A stretch of DNA of 64,000 nucleotides from assembly GCF_031199965.1 (NCBI RefSeq), contig NZ_CP133605.1, positions 3,194,501 to 3,258,500 of the forward strand, in the 5' to 3' direction. Origin of the DNA: Paenibacillus sp. D2_2 (GTDB lineage Bacteria > Bacillota > Bacilli > Paenibacillales > Paenibacillaceae). Below the pieces are notes generated by a model. That model made no database searches. It saw only the letters and a program-made list of their open reading frames with translations, and was not told where the DNA came from. The position numbers were made by a program, and so were the translations under genes. How positions within the stretch are numbered: position 1 is the first letter of the stretch; every line of letters starts with the position of its first letter. Below, one piece after another: positions 19,596 through 28,779 of the stretch.

Positions 19596-19659
19596 ATTAA
19601 CTTATTTTGCAACGTTCAGTCTCAAAAGTGATTTATACATGCTTATAAATACACAACAA

Positions 19660-19690
19660 AAAAGACTATCACCTTGTGATAATCTTTTTT
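19660..19690. terminator. Bidirectional terminator
   Basis: A stem of 10 bp with one mismatch (19663-19672 with 19676-19685) has A/T tracts on both sides. On the minus strand the run of T follows the stem and closes the transcript of the small coiled-coil gene. Confidence 0.75.
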
Positions 19691-19725
19691 TGAGCTTGTC
19701 TGGATTCAATTCTAGATGATCACAG

Positions 19726-19926
19726 CTAAAATATAGCTGCTAAAACAAACTGCGTGATTCCAAGCAGGATCATGACCCCAAATACAATGAGAAAACCCGT
19801 TAAAAACCATTTAAAATAATTACTAGACCGGGCGGGTCGTCCTCTATATTGTTCAAGCTCTCTTTCCAGCCGCTCCACACGTTCGCGAAGATCACGTATA
19901 TCATCATCACCATAAAATGAACCCAT
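19726..19926 (-). CDS. Small coiled-coil membrane protein, unknown function
   Basis: 66 residues. Residues 8-30 are a strongly charged heptad-like coiled coil (DIRDLRERVERLERELEQY) and residues about 40-63 form one transmembrane helix. This is a tail-anchored layout with a cytoplasmic N-terminus. I do not recognise a family. It has its own terminator downstream and lies 60 bp after the larger hypothetical gene on the same strand, so the two may be co-transcribed. A GGGGAGCAGAG stretch upstream can serve as ribosome-binding site. Confidence 0.7.
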   Translation of the reverse strand: MGSFYGDDDIRDLRERVERLERELEQYRGRPARSSNYFKWFLTGFLIVFGVMILLGITQFVLAAIF

Positions 19927-19986
19927 TCTCTGCTCCCCCTCGATAAAGAATTGTTCAAGATTTTCAGAGTTAGTAATTTCGAGTAT

Positions 19987-20811
19987 TCAGGATGTAGACT
20001 CGGTCAGCCAGTCTTTGATCATCTCCTGAATTTTCTCCATAGAAGTAGGTGTAGCTATCATCCAGTCCTCATCATGATTCGCACTTGATCGAATCAACCA
20101 ATTTACATGGTGGTTACACATATATTGTACGCATTGAACTTCCCAGGTATTATGATTCCATATATAAAAACGAAGCAAGCCTTTGGAGGTATTGGACTTT
20201 ATGCATCTCGCTAAAGCTATTACGGCTTCCTGATCATCAGTAGTATTCGAGAGCTGCTGGATTAGTTCCTCTGTAGAGAGTTCACTAGATCGAGAAATCA
20301 TCTCTTCAAATTGACTTCTGGACAGCATAAGCGCCGGAAGTTCTCCAGGGTTCTGCAGCTTCTGCTCTGTACAGCCGAAGGATTGCACCAGCTCGTTGTC
20401 ATCTATGTTCAAATAAGTTAATCGATATTGTCCTTCGTCGCTCTTCAGACATTCAATTCTTATAACTTTCTCCTCATGTATATACAGAAACTCCTCATAC
20501 TCCCGACCGTTTAAAATATACTGATGCAAATACGCTTTCTTGGCCAGAAAAATATGACAGAGCGTAATAAGTAGTTGGGCTGAAATCCTAAGCTCACCAT
20601 CTGCTCCGGGGATAAAATATCTTCTTCGTATAAGCGACTCTCTTCCTTCACGCCAGATATGATCTGGAGAATCGGAACTACATGACTTACGAATAAAAGC
20701 TTCCGTATCTTTATCCGGCAATCCTTTATCTCCTACTAGATTAATCAAGAAATACAATTCCATAGAGCTTATTATGAATTCGTCCGGCTGATCTGACTCT
20801 ATTGTCTTCAC
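19987..20811 (-). CDS. Hypothetical protein, about 274 residues
   Basis: I do not recognise this gene. It encodes a soluble, acidic protein without signal peptide or membrane segments. It is rich in aromatic and cysteine residues, with a central beta-strand pattern (EEFLYIHEEKVIRIECL, YRLTYLNIDDNELVQSF) and a helical C-terminus. The GTG at 20811 is chosen because AAGGAGGTG sits at the right distance; the longer reading begins with a TTG upstream of that site. It is followed by the small coiled-coil gene on the same strand and is divergent from another short gene of unknown function. Confidence 0.7.
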   Translation of the reverse strand: MKTIESDQPDEFIISSMELYFLINLVGDKGLPDKDTEAFIRKSCSSDSPDHIWREGRESLIRRRYFIPGADGELRISAQLLITLCHIFLAKKAYLHQYILNGREYEEFLYIHEEKVIRIECLKSDEGQYRLTYLNIDDNELVQSFGCTEQKLQNPGELPALMLSRSQFEEMISRSSELSTEELIQQLSNTTDDQEAVIALARCIKSNTSKGLLRFYIWNHNTWEVQCVQYMCNHHVNWLIRSSANHDEDWMIATPTSMEKIQEMIKDWLTESTS

Positions 20812-20832
20812 ATTTACACCTCCTTCGTTCAA

Positions 20833-21147
20833 ATTTCCTATTTCATTTACTTCAAAAATAGGTGTGCCGTTACATACAAACTACCTCGCACAACCTTTAT
20901 TTATAAGCAACTTGAGAATCCCATATAGCAATCTACCATGATATAAGAGACGGTTCAACTTATTTGACGTAACTTACTTGAAAATGTTGTGTCTAGTATT
21001 TTTTTCTAGTAATATATAAGCAAATATGTATGAATGTCTTACAAGCGTCACAAAACATTAATTGAAAAATAATGAAATATTAATCTATTTTTAAGCATTC
21101 TAACCTACAATAAGTAGTATGAAACCACTGTATAGAGGTGATCTGAT
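20833..21147. other. Divergent intergenic region, no gene seen
   Basis: About 315 bp of AT-rich DNA lies between two divergent genes. A possible plus-strand promoter is TTGTGT then TAATAT with 17 bp between them (about 20990-21018). I see no ORF, hairpin or repeat that stands out. Confidence 0.4.
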
Positions 21148-21387
21148 ATGAGAATCTTAATTAACTTCCAAAATGTTCAAGTACCCGTATATTTCAATAC
21201 AGATACTAAACAACCTATTCAGCGTACATTAAAATTGCTAACGAGTGCTCTCGATAACAAATTACGACATGGCAAGAACGCCTTGAAGAAATGCTTGAAT
21301 TCATTGATTAGTATCGAAATTGAAGGATCCGAAGCGATCCTGCATAGTAAGAGCGAATTTGACACTGTGGCTCTATCGCTCTATTAA
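21148..21387 (+). CDS. Small hypothetical protein, 79 residues
   Basis: Unrecognised small basic protein. It starts with a beta-strand (MRILINFQNVQVPVYF), followed by a basic helix (RTLKLLTSALDNKLRHGKN) and a short acidic strand. A TAGAGGTG site precedes the ATG at good spacing, and a hairpin terminator lies 29 bp past the stop, so it looks like a real single-gene unit. There is no membrane segment or signal peptide. Confidence 0.6.
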   Translation: MRILINFQNVQVPVYFNTDTKQPIQRTLKLLTSALDNKLRHGKNALKKCLNSLISIEIEGSEAILHSKSEFDTVALSLY

Positions 21388-21415
21388 AATCGACATTCAA
21401 TTTTACTAGACATAG

Positions 21416-21453
21416 AAAGACCCGTGAGCGATAATATCCGCTTACGGGTCTTT
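21416..21453. terminator. Hairpin terminator between convergent genes
   Basis: A 15-bp stem (21416-21430 with 21439-21453) encloses an 8-nt loop. The T tract is short on both strands, so it may act bidirectionally but is weaker than the other terminators here. Confidence 0.6.
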
Positions 21454-21458
21454 CGTCA

Positions 21459-22139
21459 TTAAGGATTGATCTGCTCCTGGATCAACGGAATAAGCTCATT
21501 CAATTCATGAATCTCTTGCCAAGGCCTGCCCTCTACATCCCAAGTATGAGCACGGTGAAGCCATACACCTCTGATCCCTAGCTCCGCAGCTCCCCATAAA
21601 TCATTACGCGGATGATCGCCCACAATGATCGTCTCTTCCGCTACAGTACCTAGCCTTTCGAGGGCTGTCATATAAATTCGTGGGTCCGGCTTCTTGATGC
21701 CAATATCACCCGACACTACTATTGTATCAAAGAATGGTCTCAAGCCTAGTCGGTCGATCTTTCCGTGCTGAAGCTCGCTTTTACCATTAGTAATCACACC
21801 AAGTCTTAATCCAAGTGCCTTGCATTGTTCCAACGTCCGGACACCATGGTTCATTACTCTAGCATGAGTCATATAGTTTAACTTATAGTATCTTGTTAGT
21901 TCGGCCAAATCCGGTCGATTCACCCAAGGAAGTCTTTCAATTAGCTCCAGGAAGAATCCTTGCTTATCCCGATACCCGTCTGCATCGCTTTCGATCATAT
22001 AAGCAATCTGCTTCTCCTGTTCCTCCGCACTCATCTTAACCAAGCACTCATTAATGAGCTGCGTAGCAAATTGCCGGAATGTCCAATCTCTATCCATTAA
22101 CGTGTTGTCCAAATCAAACAGTATAGCCTTAATACTCAT
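21459..22139 (-). CDS. HAD-superfamily hydrolase (YfnB-like)
   Basis: 226 residues with all HAD landmarks: motif I DLDNTLMDRD with the nucleophile aspartate, motif II in GVITNGKS, the lysine of motif III in IGIKKPDPRIY, and motif IV in VGDHPRNDLWGA. The helical cap sits between motifs I and II. These are cytoplasmic phosphatases of small phosphorylated metabolites; the substrate cannot be assigned. AGGGGAAG precedes the ATG. Confidence 0.85.
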   Translation of the reverse strand: MSIKAILFDLDNTLMDRDWTFRQFATQLINECLVKMSAEEQEKQIAYMIESDADGYRDKQGFFLELIERLPWVNRPDLAELTRYYKLNYMTHARVMNHGVRTLEQCKALGLRLGVITNGKSELQHGKIDRLGLRPFFDTIVVSGDIGIKKPDPRIYMTALERLGTVAEETIIVGDHPRNDLWGAAELGIRGVWLHRAHTWDVEGRPWQEIHELNELIPLIQEQINP

Positions 22140-22190
22140 TTCTTCCCCTATGAATGTCTTGACTTTGTTGATATCTAATCATAAGTGTAC

Positions 22191-22227
22191 AATAAAAAAA
22201 GCTCAAGCCTAAATGCAGGCTTGCGCT
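22191..22227 (-). terminator. Terminator after the DUF3939 gene
   Basis: Arms 22200-22210 and 22217-22227 pair over about 11 bases. On the minus strand TTTTTTTATT follows. Confidence 0.8.
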
Positions 22228-22245
22228 TCTTTTCATCTAATAGAG

Positions 22246-22718
22246 TTATATTTCTTTGCGCCGATGGCTCAGCAGCATCTCTTGGTCTGTGATGTATAAT
22301 GGAAATGGTGGCAGTTCCTTTAAATAATGCTGGTCTCTTAGCAGGCGGACATCGACCTGATTATGTTGCGAATTGTTCAGAACAGGAAGTCTGCCTCGCT
22401 CCTCTACATAATCATCTACAGCTACCTGAACGATATCCAGAAAATAAGGAATTTCCCGATCTACTTCTTCAAATATTTCGTATGTCTCCTTCGATAGAAA
22501 GAACTTCTGATCGCTAACACCGCCTAAATATCTCGACAAGCGCGATAGTTCAAGGCTGCCATCCGGCAGAAGTAGTGATTTCCGCGTAATTCCCTTAGGC
22601 ATATCTGCTTCGAATTGTAACACGGCCTTCTTTACCTGCTCCAGTGAAACATGGATAGTAGGTTTAATTCCGACAGGGGGGGCTTGCGGCTATTTCTCCT
22701 TTTCCAAAATAGTAGCAT
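22246..22718 (-). CDS. DUF3939-type protein, one frameshift near the N-terminus
   Basis: The visible long frame starts at 22623, but the coding sequence clearly continues upstream in another frame. An ATG at 22718 with GGAGGAAAAACC in front reads MLLFWKRRNSRKP. It then meets a run of seven C in the coding strand (22676-22682), after which PVGIKPTIHVSLEQVKKAV joins the main frame if one C is added. The restored protein has about 157 residues and resembles DUF3939 proteins of Bacillales (the YLGGVSDQKFFLSKETYEIFEE and YITDQEMLLSH regions). No function is known. Confidence 0.65.
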
Positions 22719-22755
22719 GGTTTTTCCTCCCATAAGCTTATTTATGAATTATTCC

Positions 22756-22771
22756 AAAGAAAACGTTTACA
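22756..22771. promoter_or_regulatory. Candidate cre site (CcpA)
   Basis: AAGAAAACGTTTACAC differs from the cre consensus at one key position (A for T). It lies in the divergent region between the DUF3939 gene and ypdA. This is a pattern match only. Confidence 0.3.
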
Positions 22772-22959
22772 CTACTAGTGTATCCTTAATTTATCAATTT
22801 GAGCGCATTATACGTTGATTGTCATTAATTTGTCAAACTTTTTCATAAAAATGTATTCATTTTTGCACATCTGGATATTAGAGAACTTTTGCTGTAGGAT
22901 GGATATGGTTTAATCTTTTATGATTTGCCATATATTTTTATCGCTCTAGGAGGTATCCC

Positions 22960-23946
22960 ATGCAGGATGTTATTATTATCGGGGCTGGCCCATGCGGACT
23001 TTCCGCTGCAATCGAATGTCAGCGTCGCGGATTACATACGCTAGTTCTGGAGAAGCATTGCCTTGTTCATTCGATTTTCTCTTATCCAACGAATATGCAG
23101 TTCTTCAGTACAGCTGAATTACTCGAAATTGGCGATATGCCTTTCTCGACTCCAAATGAGAAGCCATTTAGACATGAAGCCTTGGCTTATTACCGTAAAG
23201 TTAGCGAGCAGTATGAAGTACCGATCGCATCTTACGAGGAGGCAACGAGGATCGAACGGCTACCGGATGGTAGCTTTAACGTGCATTCCATTACCCGGAG
23301 CGGTGAGACCTGGGAATATCAGACACGCTATGTCATCATCTCTACTGGATATTTTGATCATCCTAATATGCTCGGCATTCCTGGAGAAGATACAGATAAA
23401 GTGTCCCATTATTTTCAAGAAGCCCATCCGTATACGGGGATGAAGGTTGCTATTATTGGTGGCAGTAACTCTGCCGTGGATGCAGCTATGGAGTTGTCCC
23501 GCGTTGGAGCAGAAATCACGATGGTCTATCGTGGGGATGAACTCTCATCCTCCATTAAGCCTTGGGTGAAGCCGCTGTTCGAGGGTCTCGTAAATAAAGG
23601 GAGAATCAATCTTATGTTGTCCTCCCGGGTGATCGAGATCAAAGGTTCGGAAATTGTTGTGGAATTAAGCGATCATAACCATGTCCACCTTCCTAATGAT
23701 TTTGTGCTTGCGCTGACCGGCTTCCGCCCTGACCGTAAGCTGCTTCAGGAGGCTGGCGTGGAATTAACCGATGAGATGGAGAAGCCGAAATTCAACCCTG
23801 AGACGATGGAGTCAAATGTACCAGGAATCTATGTCGCAGGAGTTATCGCTTCAGGAAGAAATGCCAATGAGGTATTTATTGAGACGGGACGCGGGCATGG
23901 ACGGATTATTGCGGATCACATCATGTCTACTCTCGGACGAGAATAG
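22960..23946 (+). CDS. ypdA: YpdA-family bacilliredoxin reductase
   Basis: 328-residue FAD/NAD(P)H oxidoreductase. The FAD motif GAGPCGLSAA holds the single conserved cysteine C12 found in YpdA instead of a redox CxxC pair. The NADPH motif is IIGGSNSAVDAA and a final GIYVAGVIASGRNANEVFIE closes the FAD fold. YpdA reduces bacillithiol disulphide or bacilliredoxin, which implies a bacillithiol-making organism and agrees with fosB at 41.5 kb. TAGGAGGTATCCC precedes the ATG. A DUF441 gene follows 47 bp downstream, probably in the same transcript. Confidence 0.9.
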   Translation: MQDVIIIGAGPCGLSAAIECQRRGLHTLVLEKHCLVHSIFSYPTNMQFFSTAELLEIGDMPFSTPNEKPFRHEALAYYRKVSEQYEVPIASYEEATRIERLPDGSFNVHSITRSGETWEYQTRYVIISTGYFDHPNMLGIPGEDTDKVSHYFQEAHPYTGMKVAIIGGSNSAVDAAMELSRVGAEITMVYRGDELSSSIKPWVKPLFEGLVNKGRINLMLSSRVIEIKGSEIVVELSDHNHVHLPNDFVLALTGFRPDRKLLQEAGVELTDEMEKPKFNPETMESNVPGIYVAGVIASGRNANEVFIETGRGHGRIIADHIMSTLGRE

Positions 23947-23993
23947 CCTTTATTGGAACTTTTGATCATGCATTTTATTAAGGAGAGCTTGCT

Positions 23994-24446
23994 ATGAATC
24001 AGATTGATATCACTTCATTGCTACTGTTATTGATGGCAGCACTCGGAATTTTTAGCAGCAATATGCCGATTACCGTGGCAATGATCGTATTACTCCTGCT
24101 ACGGGTGCTTCATATGCAGTTCATGTTCCCATGGTTGGAAAAGTACGGCCTTACGATCGGGATTATCGTATTGACGATCGGTGTGATGACCCCAGTCGCC
24201 AGCGGTAAACTCTCATTGCAGACGTTATGGTCATCCTTCTTCAATTGGAAGTCGATCCTTGCGATGGGTGTCGGAATGCTCGTAGCCTGGTTAGGAGGTC
24301 GCGGAGCTGCTCTGATGGGGAATCAGCCTACGATTGTCGCCGGACTACTGATCGGCACTGTGCTCGGAGTTGCCTTCTTCCGTGGCGTTCCCGTCGGCCC
24401 CCTTATCGCAGCGGGCATTCTCTCACTCTTGATTGGCAAAATGTAA
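23994..24446 (+). CDS. DUF441-family membrane protein (YtwI-like)
   Basis: 150 residues with four hydrophobic segments and the family pattern [35 protein letters not shown] and a [11 protein letters not shown] end. DUF441 proteins are widespread inner-membrane proteins of unknown function. AAGGAGAGCTTGCT precedes the ATG. The gene follows ypdA in the same direction and is closed by a strong terminator. Confidence 0.85.
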   Translation: MNQIDITSLLLLLMAALGIFSSNMPITVAMIVLLLLRVLHMQFMFPWLEKYGLTIGIIVLTIGVMTPVASGKLSLQTLWSSFFNWKSILAMGVGMLVAWLGGRGAALMGNQPTIVAGLLIGTVLGVAFFRGVPVGPLIAAGILSLLIGKM

Positions 24447-24454
24447 ACAGCAAG

Positions 24455-24491
24455 CAGGCCTCTGGAAGTTCATCCAGAGGCCTGTTTTTTT
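24455..24491 (+). terminator. Terminator of the ypdA-DUF441 unit
   Basis: A perfect 11-bp GC-rich stem (24455-24465 with 24474-24484) is followed by seven T. Its tail overlaps the stop codon of the convergent HD gene. Confidence 0.92.
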
Positions 24492-25158
24492 ATACTTCTC
24501 CTGACCACTCACGATAGAAACGGTCTACATATTGTTCCATGTACGTGTGTCTTTCTGCCGCAATTTGTTTCGCGGATTCTGTATTGATCAGACTATTCAA
24601 TTTAAGCAGCTTCTCATGAAAATGATTGATTCCCGTACTTTTCTCTTGCCTATATTGCTCTGTGGTCATCTCGCTTCGTGGAGGGATTTGTGGGTCATGG
24701 ATGGGATGCCCCTTCACCCCCGCATATAAGAAGGCCCTCGCAATAGCAATAGCCCCTATGGCATCGATCCGATCGGCATCCTGGACAACTTGACCTTCCA
24801 AAGTACGCATCGGTGGATTCTTTCCAGCATTGTAGGATAGATTGGATATGATCTCAATAATGTGCTCCTGGTCCGCACCCTTAAAGCCATGCTGTGAAAG
24901 CCAGTCGTTGACCTTGTCTAATCCAGCCTGCTTCGAGACATTAAGCTTCTCATCCGCAACGTCATGAAGTAATGCAGCGACCGTGCAAATGAATTCATCC
25001 GCCTTCTCGGATCGGGACAGCCGCTTGACCATTTGAACAACCCTCTGGATATGCCACCAGTCATGCCCGGTCTGGTCATGCTCCAATTCCGCACGGGCAA
25101 ATTGCTCTGCCTCTCGGATCATCTGTTCTTGGAGGTCGGTCAACTCTTTAGTTTCCAT
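24490..25158 (-). CDS. HD-domain phosphohydrolase (YedJ-like)
   Basis: 222 residues. Metal ligands of the HD fold are visible: H in GHDWWHIQRV, the HD pair in ALLHDVADEKL and a later D in QDADRIDAIGAI. Proteins of this group hydrolyse phosphate esters, probably of nucleotides, in the cytoplasm. GAGAGGGGCAAT lies upstream of the ATG. Its end is convergent with the DUF441 gene and touches that gene's terminator. Confidence 0.88.
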   Translation of the reverse strand: METKELTDLQEQMIREAEQFARAELEHDQTGHDWWHIQRVVQMVKRLSRSEKADEFICTVAALLHDVADEKLNVSKQAGLDKVNDWLSQHGFKGADQEHIIEIISNLSYNAGKNPPMRTLEGQVVQDADRIDAIGAIAIARAFLYAGVKGHPIHDPQIPPRSEMTTEQYRQEKSTGINHFHEKLLKLNSLINTESAKQIAAERHTYMEQYVDRFYREWSGEV

Positions 25159-25249
25159 GTATTATTGCCCCTCTCACCCTGAATAATCGCCAAACTTACG
25201 TTCGCAAGTTCATACACTTATAAAATCTGTAAATGTAACAATAAGTGCT

Positions 25250-27016
25250 CTAAGCATTCAAATTCTGAATATTGTACAGTTGAGAGTAGACACCGTCTGT
25301 TTGCATCAGTTCTTCATGAGTTCCACGTTCAGCGACTGTACCATCCTTCATAACGATGATCTGATCAGCATGTGTAATCGTGGATAGTCGATGCGCCACA
25401 ATCAGGGTTGTTCTACTCTTGGACAATTGCTGTAACGACTGTTGAATTAAATGCTCGGATTCCAGATCGAGTGCTGATGTCGCTTCATCCAGAATGAGGA
25501 CCGGTGGGTCCTTTAAGAACACACGAGCGATTGCGATCCGTTGCTTCTGGCCGCCTGATAGCTTAACGCCGCGTTCCCCTACTTCTGTATCATAGCCTTG
25601 TGACAGGTTCATAATGAATTCATGAGCATTGGCCGCTTTCGCTGCAGAAATGACGGACTCCTCGTCTGCCTCCGGGTTTCCAAGCATAATGTTATCCCTG
25701 ACTGTGCCACTGAACAGGAAATTATCCTGTAGTACCATACCAACCTTGCTACGCAGGCTCTCCATCGTCCACTGTCGTACATCTTGGCCGCCTACGATCA
25801 CAGAACCCTTCTGAATATCATAGAACCGCGGGATCAAGCCAACTAATGACGATTTACCACCACCGCTCATCCCGACGAATGCAACTGTCTGCCCTGGATT
25901 CACCTGCAGTGAAATATCTTTAAGCACCCAGCCGCCATCCTCTTGATATTTGAACCATACATTTTGAAAAGCTACAGAATGGCTTCCTTTCGGCAATTCT
26001 ACAGCATGCTTATCATCTGTCATATCATAAGGCTCGTCCAGCAATTCCAGCACACGCTCCCAGGATGCCGAGGCTTGAGTCAGAATTGTCGAGGAGTTAA
26101 TCAACCGCTTCAGAGGCCCGTATAAGCGATCTAAATACCCGAAGAAAGCTATGAAGGTTCCTAACGTCAAATGACCTTGAATAACCTGGTAGCCTCCGTA
26201 ACCGATGACGAGCAGAGGAGCAATATCCGTCAACGTATTAATAACGGCGAATGTCCATGCATTCCAACGACTGTGAGCCATTGCCTTGTTCAGGTATTTT
26301 CCGTTGATCACCTCGAATTGCTTACGATCATGCTTCTCTAACGCGAAGCTGCGAATGACCGAGATCCCTTGAATCCGCTCGTGGAGATAAGCCTGAATAT
26401 CAGCTAGAGCCGCCGAACGGTCCTTCGTCAGTTTTTTCAAGCGCTTGTACAGCACTTTAACCGCGATCGCATACAGTGGAAAGATAGATATCGAGACGAT
26501 GGTCAACATCGGATTCAAATAAAACATGAAGCCGAGTACGAACACCAGCGTGAAGGTATCCAGCCACACATTCATCATGCCGACCTCGACAATATTCTTC
26601 GTTTGCTCTGCGTCGTTAATGAAGCGAGAGATAATCTCTCCCACCTTTGTATTTTGATAATATTTAAGCGACAAGCGCTGCAAATGACTGTACAGCTTAT
26701 TGCGCAAATCGTACAAAATTTTGGCTGTAATGAACTGAGCGAAATATTGCCTTGCATATTCCACTGGGCTGCGGACAATGACGAACAGTACGAAGGTAAT
26801 CCCAAGTATGATCATCAACTGCGAAACTCTATGATCAATGTCCATAGCCCCGTTCATCAGAATGTCGTCTACTACATATTTCTGCACCAAAGGCAGCAAT
26901 GATGGAATCCCGAATTTCAGCATCCCAATAATTAGAGTTAATATGATCCACTTCGTATACGGCTTTACAAACTTAAAATAGGACTTCCAAAACTTCAAAT
27001 TCTGCACATCCCTCAT
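25250..27016 (-). CDS. ABC exporter, fused permease and ATPase (YgaD-like)
   Basis: 588-residue half-transporter. A six-helix exporter domain (about 20-320) is joined to one nucleotide-binding domain with Walker A GMSGGGKSS, signature LSGGQKQR, Walker B ILDEATSALD with a canonical glutamate, and H-loop AHRLST. It therefore should work as a homodimer with two active sites, unlike bmrCD downstream. The closest Bacillus relative I recall is YgaD, of unknown substrate. The frame is intact. Confidence 0.88.
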   Translation of the reverse strand: MRDVQNLKFWKSYFKFVKPYTKWIILTLIIGMLKFGIPSLLPLVQKYVVDDILMNGAMDIDHRVSQLMIILGITFVLFVIVRSPVEYARQYFAQFITAKILYDLRNKLYSHLQRLSLKYYQNTKVGEIISRFINDAEQTKNIVEVGMMNVWLDTFTLVFVLGFMFYLNPMLTIVSISIFPLYAIAVKVLYKRLKKLTKDRSAALADIQAYLHERIQGISVIRSFALEKHDRKQFEVINGKYLNKAMAHSRWNAWTFAVINTLTDIAPLLVIGYGGYQVIQGHLTLGTFIAFFGYLDRLYGPLKRLINSSTILTQASASWERVLELLDEPYDMTDDKHAVELPKGSHSVAFQNVWFKYQEDGGWVLKDISLQVNPGQTVAFVGMSGGGKSSLVGLIPRFYDIQKGSVIVGGQDVRQWTMESLRSKVGMVLQDNFLFSGTVRDNIMLGNPEADEESVISAAKAANAHEFIMNLSQGYDTEVGERGVKLSGGQKQRIAIARVFLKDPPVLILDEATSALDLESEHLIQQSLQQLSKSRTTLIVAHRLSTITHADQIIVMKDGTVAERGTHEELMQTDGVYSQLYNIQNLNA

Positions 27017-27056
27017 GTCGTCTTTCTAGATATAAAATCTTACAGTTCTATCCTTA

Positions 27057-27995
27057 TTACAATCTTGCAGACAGAGACTCCGCATATTCGTCTATCCGAG
27101 CTGAAATGATTTGCGGATTCAGACCGGTGAAGCCAAGGTCAATCCAGCCCTGATATACCTCTGGCGGTCCCCACAAAAAGTCGGTCAAACTTAGCATATC
27201 CCAGTAGCAGTCTGTAACCTCCTCTGTACTTCCCGGACTGTGCAAATAAGCCTCAAGAAATGCATCAGCAGTCTTGACGCCATACAGCTGCACGAGATTT
27301 ACACGGCAATGCCCTGTGTCAATCCCTGCCGGGCCATAGCAGCAGTTGACCCAATCCACTATACCGCTTACCTTACCATTCTCCCAAAGTACATTTGTCG
27401 GATGATAGTCGCGATGAATCAAGCGAGGCATATATGCTGGAACATCCCCTTGAACCCGCTTGATGATCTTCCCCCATGCCTCTGGAGAATTGGTCCAATC
27501 AGGGATCTGTAAAGCAGAGATATTATTGTATGAAAAGTACTTCCACTTCATCGGAGTTGTATCTGCACCGTGCAGCCCTGCCAATGCTCCAGCAAGTCCA
27601 TCAAGCCAGCCTTGCATCTCCAGCGGCCGCAAAATAACCTCGCCATCTAACCGTGTCATCAAAACTGAAGGGATGCCACAGAACTCACCGGTAAAATCTC
27701 CTGCAATCCACTGCGGTGAAGGAACACCGGCTTCATAAGCTCTATTTAATGCCACTGATTCATGCTCTGCGAGATCCGGCTCACTTTCCAACCACTCGTG
27801 ATCTGTGAATTGTCTAAGTACATATTCGTGCGTTTCTCCATGCTTCGAACCTTTTATTCGAAACACAGCTGAAGAGACACCTCCCTTCAAGGCGTTGACC
27901 TGCTCGATCGCCGAACCCGGCCCCGCCTGCTGCTGAAGCCATTGCAATGTTGCCTCCGATAGTAACTGCCTGGCGTTATTTTCAAGTGAGCTCAT
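27057..27995 (-). CDS. Aminoglycoside phosphotransferase-fold kinase (APH family)
   Basis: 312 residues when started at the ATG at 27995, which has AAGGAGAAATAGG in front. The longer reading frame to 28076 has no ribosome-binding site. The kinase core shows the Brenner motif LIHRDYHPTNVL and the metal-binding IVDWVN. This fold includes aminoglycoside kinases, choline kinases and homoserine kinase-like enzymes. Without an anionic antibiotic-binding loop that I can identify, resistance is only one possibility. It lies upstream of the ABC exporter on the same strand. Confidence 0.82.
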   Translation of the reverse strand: MSSLENNARQLLSEATLQWLQQQAGPGSAIEQVNALKGGVSSAVFRIKGSKHGETHEYVLRQFTDHEWLESEPDLAEHESVALNRAYEAGVPSPQWIAGDFTGEFCGIPSVLMTRLDGEVILRPLEMQGWLDGLAGALAGLHGADTTPMKWKYFSYNNISALQIPDWTNSPEAWGKIIKRVQGDVPAYMPRLIHRDYHPTNVLWENGKVSGIVDWVNCCYGPAGIDTGHCRVNLVQLYGVKTADAFLEAYLHSPGSTEEVTDCYWDMLSLTDFLWGPPEVYQGWIDLGFTGLNPQIISARIDEYAESLSARL

Positions 27996-28180
27996 CCTAT
28001 TTCTCCTTTGTTTCCAGTTTTTTAGGAGAGGACTGTATTTGCCCTGACAATAATGATATACTCCTAATAATATCAAGATATTGTCTTCACGCTTCGCTTA
28101 TAGAGAAGGTTCAAAACTAGGCTTTTTGAACATGTACTTCATAGCAGATGAAGACAAGTTGCCGCATTAGGAGGAGAATC

Positions 28181-28693
28181 ATGTCACGTAGATTTGTCAT
28201 TGAAGCCGTGATGGTGGCGATTTACGGAGAATTGTTAATACCACCTACACCTGTGGAGTATATCGTTCCCTACAGTACGATCATGGAACTATATGAATTC
28301 CAGAATAGTCAGGAACCATTAATGCATGATCCCGCTGACGATCTGCATGTCAAACATAAAATAAATGAGCTTATCACTTATTTAGAAGAGCCGCTTAATC
28401 GTAAAAAAATCGAACGTGCTCTAAGTATCCCCTGGTCCAAAAGTCCTTCCATCCTTTTTGGCGACAATATTGCATGGACTATCGTCAATGCGATCGATAA
28501 CGAACGCTACGGCGAATTTCTTGACCCCATTGAAACGGAGATCATTCTTACCGCCTTACGGGAGCAGGTACCAATTCTATCTGACCAGATTGAGCTCATC
28601 CGTCGTATTGTCGAAGCGGAGATCCCTGTCCAAGTATTCGATATCGGAGATTTCGACTATGCCATAGAGGACAGTATTTTCTATAACCAGTAA
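28181..28693 (+). CDS. Conserved Paenibacillus-type protein of unknown function
   Basis: 170 residues starting MSRRFVIEAVMVAIYGEL. The ATG at 28181 follows AGGAGGAG, and the reading upstream to 28148 is not supported. I recall similar proteins in Paenibacillus sometimes labelled ADP-heptose synthase, but no nucleotidyltransferase motif (such as HxGH) is visible, so that label is doubtful. The protein is acidic and soluble, with a VEYIVPYSTIMELYE segment and a C-terminal IPVQVFDIGDFDYAIED. A terminator closes it. Confidence 0.7.
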   Translation: MSRRFVIEAVMVAIYGELLIPPTPVEYIVPYSTIMELYEFQNSQEPLMHDPADDLHVKHKINELITYLEEPLNRKKIERALSIPWSKSPSILFGDNIAWTIVNAIDNERYGEFLDPIETEIILTALREQVPILSDQIELIRRIVEAEIPVQVFDIGDFDYAIEDSIFYNQ

Positions 28694-28714
28694 GTACAAT
28701 GATAAGCATGATCT

Positions 28715-28744
28715 AACAAGGCCCGCCTATAGCGGGCCTTGTTT
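28715..28744 (+). terminator. Terminator hairpin
   Basis: ACAAGGCCCGC (28716-28726) and GCGGGCCTTGT (28732-28742) form a perfect 11-bp stem with a short T tract after it. It separates two convergent genes. Confidence 0.8.
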
Positions 28745-28779
28745 ACATCTTGAATCCGAATTCCTAGTCAGCAGAGCAA

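Noticed and set aside
27996..28076. Longer N-terminus of the APH-like kinase
   Set aside because: There is no ribosome-binding site and the residues look non-coding, while AAGGAG precedes the ATG at 27995.
28100..28135. GGTTCAAAA...TTTTTGAACA inverted repeat, with a similar motif near 40110-40160
   Set aside because: The shared part is only about ten bases and the rest does not align. The two are too weak to call a repeat family from this window.
28181..28693. ADP-heptose synthase label for this gene
   Set aside because: No nucleotidyltransferase or kinase motif is visible. Only a remembered database label supports it.
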